Source of the DNA: Thermoplasmata archaeon
GTDB lineage: Archaea > Thermoplasmatota > Thermoplasmata > Lutacidiplasmatales > UBA184
Direction: 5' to 3'
NCBI GenBank assembly: GCA_030040035.1
Contig: JASHUJ010000200.1
Location: forward strand, 1 to 6,601
Length of the DNA: 6,601 bases
Shown: positions 5,162 through 6,601 of the stretch, one piece after another
Layout of the letters: each line of letters begins with the position of its first letter
Position numbering within the stretch: position 1 is the stretch's first letter
Made by a program: the position numbers and the translations under genes
Notes under the pieces: model-generated
What the model was told of the DNA's origin: nothing
The model's input: the letters and a program-made list of their open reading frames with translations, nothing else
Databases searched by the model: none

Positions 5162-6412
5162 ATGCCCGGCCCGTGGCCGACCGCGACCGACCTCATGACC
5201 GCCCGCCCGGTGACCCTCCCGGCCGACGCGCCGATCTCGCGGGCGCTCGGCCTGATGCACACGCGAGGGTTCCATGAGATCCCGGTCCTGCGGAAGTCGC
5301 GACTCCTCGGGCTCGTCACGTTCGAGTCGATCGCGCGTCGCTCGAGCCGATCGCTCTCGACGAAGGTCGAGCACCTCCTGATCCTGCCCCCGCTCGTGAC
5401 GATGACGTCGCCGCTCCCCGAGATCGCCGAGCAACTGCTCGCGACCGGGCTCCGGGCGGCCCCGGTCGTCGGCCGGCGGGGTGAGCTCGTCGGGATCGTC
5501 AGCCGGACCGACATCGTCCGCGCGATGCCCGGACTTCCCCAGCTCACGGGCCGGGACAGCCCGACGGTGGAATCGATCGCGGGACCCGCGTCCGAGATCG
5601 TCCGGGAGGACGAGGAGCTGCGGAGCCTGCTCCCCCGTGTGCGCCAGATCGAGGAGCACCCGCTCCCCGTGGTCGACCGCAAGGGCCGCCTCGTCGGCGC
5701 GATCGGCATCGCCGATCTCGGCGGGGTGCTCTGGCGGCCGGAGCGAGGCGGGAAGCGCGACGTCCGCGTCGGCGCCTCGGTGCTCGAAGTGAAGGTCGGC
5801 TCGATCATGCGCTCGCCTCCCATCACGGTCGAGGTGGGCACGCCGGCGCTCGAAGCCGCCCGTCGGATGACCGAGGAGAAGGTGTCGAGCGTGTTCGTGA
5901 TCGAACAGGGTCGTCCGGTCCGGGTGCTCGGCCAGACGGACCTCCTCGGCCTCGTCGTGGGCCGCTCGCGCCGGCCGACCGCGCAGACGAGCCTCGAGAA
6001 CGTCTACGTCGAGATCGTCGGCCTGCGAGGTTCCGGCGACCCGGCGCTCCTTGCCGAGATCGACAGCCTCGTCGCCCGGGGCTTGCGTCGCGTTGGCCGG
6101 TACGTCCAGCCGACCCTCCTCTCGCTCCACTTCGCCCCGCACGCGACGCACCGGACGAACGACCTCACGGTCGACGCGCGCCTGCACACGGACCACGGCA
6201 TCTTCTACGCGTCCCACACGGGCTGGAACCTCCTGGCCGGAGTGTCCGGGTTGCTCGACGAGCTCGCGGGCCAGACCCGCCGCGTCCGCGAGACCCGCCG
6301 CGCCGCGCGGACGCGCTCCGTCCGCGGCGAAGCGGACGAGACCCCGGTCGTCGACGGGGAGCTCGCGGAGCGCATCCGTCGCGCCACCGGCGAGGACGAC
6401 GACGAGGAATGA
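5162..6412 (+). CDS. Four-CBS-repeat protein with C-terminal S30AE/HPF-like domain
   Basis: A 416-residue protein counted from ATG 5162. Four CBS repeats are visible at about 10-58, 72-121, 136-188 and 212-268. They would form two Bateman modules, which in other proteins bind AMP, ATP or related adenosine ligands. Only repeat 2 keeps the full ribose-binding pattern G-x-x-[ST]-x-x-D (G111, S114, D117); repeat 1 has Ser at the Asp position and repeat 3 has Gly at the Ser/Thr position. Residues 280-380 then follow the strand-helix-strand-strand-strand-helix order of ribosome hibernation factors: VYVEIVGL, helix 293-312, LLSLHFAP, LTVDARLHT, GIFYASHTG, helix 354-380. Compare E. coli HPF LNITGNNVEITEAL...LEQYFD...YAAIDGLIDKLARQL. 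The tail (381-416) is first basic, then strongly acidic (EDDDEE). A GTG at 5114 would add 16 Pro/Ser-rich residues. ATG 5162 is preferred because it starts just before the first CBS repeat and fits a leaderless promoter. The predicted role is energy- or nucleotide-dependent ribosome binding, which is inferred. Confidence 0.85.
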   Translation: MPGPWPTATDLMTARPVTLPADAPISRALGLMHTRGFHEIPVLRKSRLLGLVTFESIARRSSRSLSTKVEHLLILPPLVTMTSPLPEIAEQLLATGLRAAPVVGRRGELVGIVSRTDIVRAMPGLPQLTGRDSPTVESIAGPASEIVREDEELRSLLPRVRQIEEHPLPVVDRKGRLVGAIGIADLGGVLWRPERGGKRDVRVGASVLEVKVGSIMRSPPITVEVGTPALEAARRMTEEKVSSVFVIEQGRPVRVLGQTDLLGLVVGRSRRPTAQTSLENVYVEIVGLRGSGDPALLAEIDSLVARGLRRVGRYVQPTLLSLHFAPHATHRTNDLTVDARLHTDHGIFYASHTGWNLLAGVSGLLDELAGQTRRVRETRRAARTRSVRGEADETPVVDGELAERIRRATGEDDDEE

Positions 6413-6425
6413 TCGGGGAGCTCCC

Positions 6426-6432
6426 GGGAAGG
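6426..6432 (+). promoter_or_regulatory. Ribosome binding site of the NAC gene
   Basis: GGGAAGG ends seven bases before ATG 6440, inside the 27-base gap after the CBS gene. It is the only purine-rich stretch there and supports this ATG as the start. The spacer shows no separate TATA-like cluster, so the gene is probably read from the upstream transcript. Confidence 0.45.
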
Positions 6433-6439
6433 TAGCGAG

Positions 6440-6601
6440 ATGCTGGGCGGAAATCCGCGCGATCCGCGACAGATGCAGATGATGATGAAGCGCCTCGGGA
6501 TGTCGACCGAGGACGTCCCGGACGTGGAGGAGGTCATCGTCCGCACGCGGACGAAGGATCACGTCTTCCGCGCCCCCGAGGTCACGATCCTGACGATCCA
6601 G
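6440..6601 (+). CDS. nac: Archaeal nascent polypeptide-associated complex protein, N-terminal part (cut by window edge)
   Basis: The first 54 residues of archaeal NAC, in frame to the last base of the window. Archaeal NAC is a homodimer that binds nascent chains near the ribosomal exit tunnel. The methionine-rich start (MLGGNPRDPRQMQMMMKRLGM, residues 1-21) is the classic amphipathic N-terminal segment, seen in relatives as runs like KQMQKMMKQMG. It is followed by the first strands of the NAC domain: EEVIVRTRTKDHVFRAPEVTILTIQ (30-54), matching the family's 'VIIR....E.VF..P.V.....Q' pattern. Full-length archaeal NAC is about 110-120 residues, so the rest of the NAC domain and the C-terminal UBA domain should lie just to the right. 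It follows the CBS-S30AE gene by 27 bases, which places two probable ribosome-associated proteins together. Confidence 0.9.
   Translation, partial: MLGGNPRDPRQMQMMMKRLGMSTEDVPDVEEVIVRTRTKDHVFRAPEVTILTIQ

Noticed and set aside
4456..5841. Minus-strand open frame of 461 codons spanning three plus-strand genes
   Set aside because: It crosses several gene boundaries on the other strand and has Ser/Arg/Thr-rich sequence with no motif.
6416..6425. Ten-base palindrome GGGAGCTCCC between the CBS and NAC genes as terminator or operator
   Set aside because: There is no loop and no T-run after it, and it abuts the NAC ribosome binding site; it is most simply chance in GC-rich DNA.
5132..6562. Minus-strand open frame of 476 codons opposite the CBS gene and the start of NAC
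   Set aside because: It is low-complexity Arg/Asp/Ala-rich and overlaps two well-supported plus-strand genes; a composition artefact.
1..6601. CRISPR array, tRNA, rRNA, insertion sequence, prophage or toxin-antitoxin genes
   Set aside because: No repeat-spacer pattern, tRNA-like cloverleaf, terminal inverted repeats with a transposase or related protein motif was found on either strand by eye.

Overview
This window looks like a piece of a high-GC archaeal chromosome. The case for archaea rests on gene content: the start of an archaeal nascent polypeptide-associated complex (NAC) protein at the right edge, a PAC2-family proteasome-assembly protein with a proteasome-docking tail, and a RimI/Ard1-type N-terminal acetyltransferase. 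Coding is dense, spacers are short, and third codon positions are strongly G/C. Thermoplasmatota is a plausible guess at phylum, but nothing here proves it.

Left block (1-3702, all on the minus strand, read right to left): a UDP-sulfoquinovose synthase (SQD1/Agl3 family, 3702-2446), a GalU-like sugar-1-phosphate nucleotidyltransferase (2437-1547), an M20 metallopeptidase/deacylase (1471-392), and the N-terminal part of a GT4 glycosyltransferase (341-1, running off the left edge). The first two fit one pathway: the nucleotidyltransferase would make UDP-glucose, and the synthase would use it with sulfite and NAD+ to make UDP-sulfoquinovose. The glycosyltransferase may transfer this or another sugar to a surface glycan or lipid. 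The M20 enzyme has no obvious role in that pathway.

Middle (3703-3839): a 137-base divergent intergenic region with TAAG-containing promoter candidates facing both ways and a short GC inverted repeat between them.

Right block (3840-6601, plus strand): the PAC2 protein, the GNAT acetyltransferase overlapping it by 17 bases, a protein with four CBS repeats fused to a C-terminal domain that reads like a ribosome hibernation factor (S30AE/HPF fold), and the first 54 residues of NAC. The common theme is protein birth and death: nascent-chain binding, N-terminal acetylation, a possible nucleotide-sensing ribosome-binding protein, and the proteasome.

The two observations most worth follow-up are the CBS-S30AE fusion and the HbYX-type C-terminus of the PAC2 protein. 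No tRNA, rRNA, CRISPR array, insertion sequence or phage gene was seen. No gene-free stretch exceeds 137 bases.
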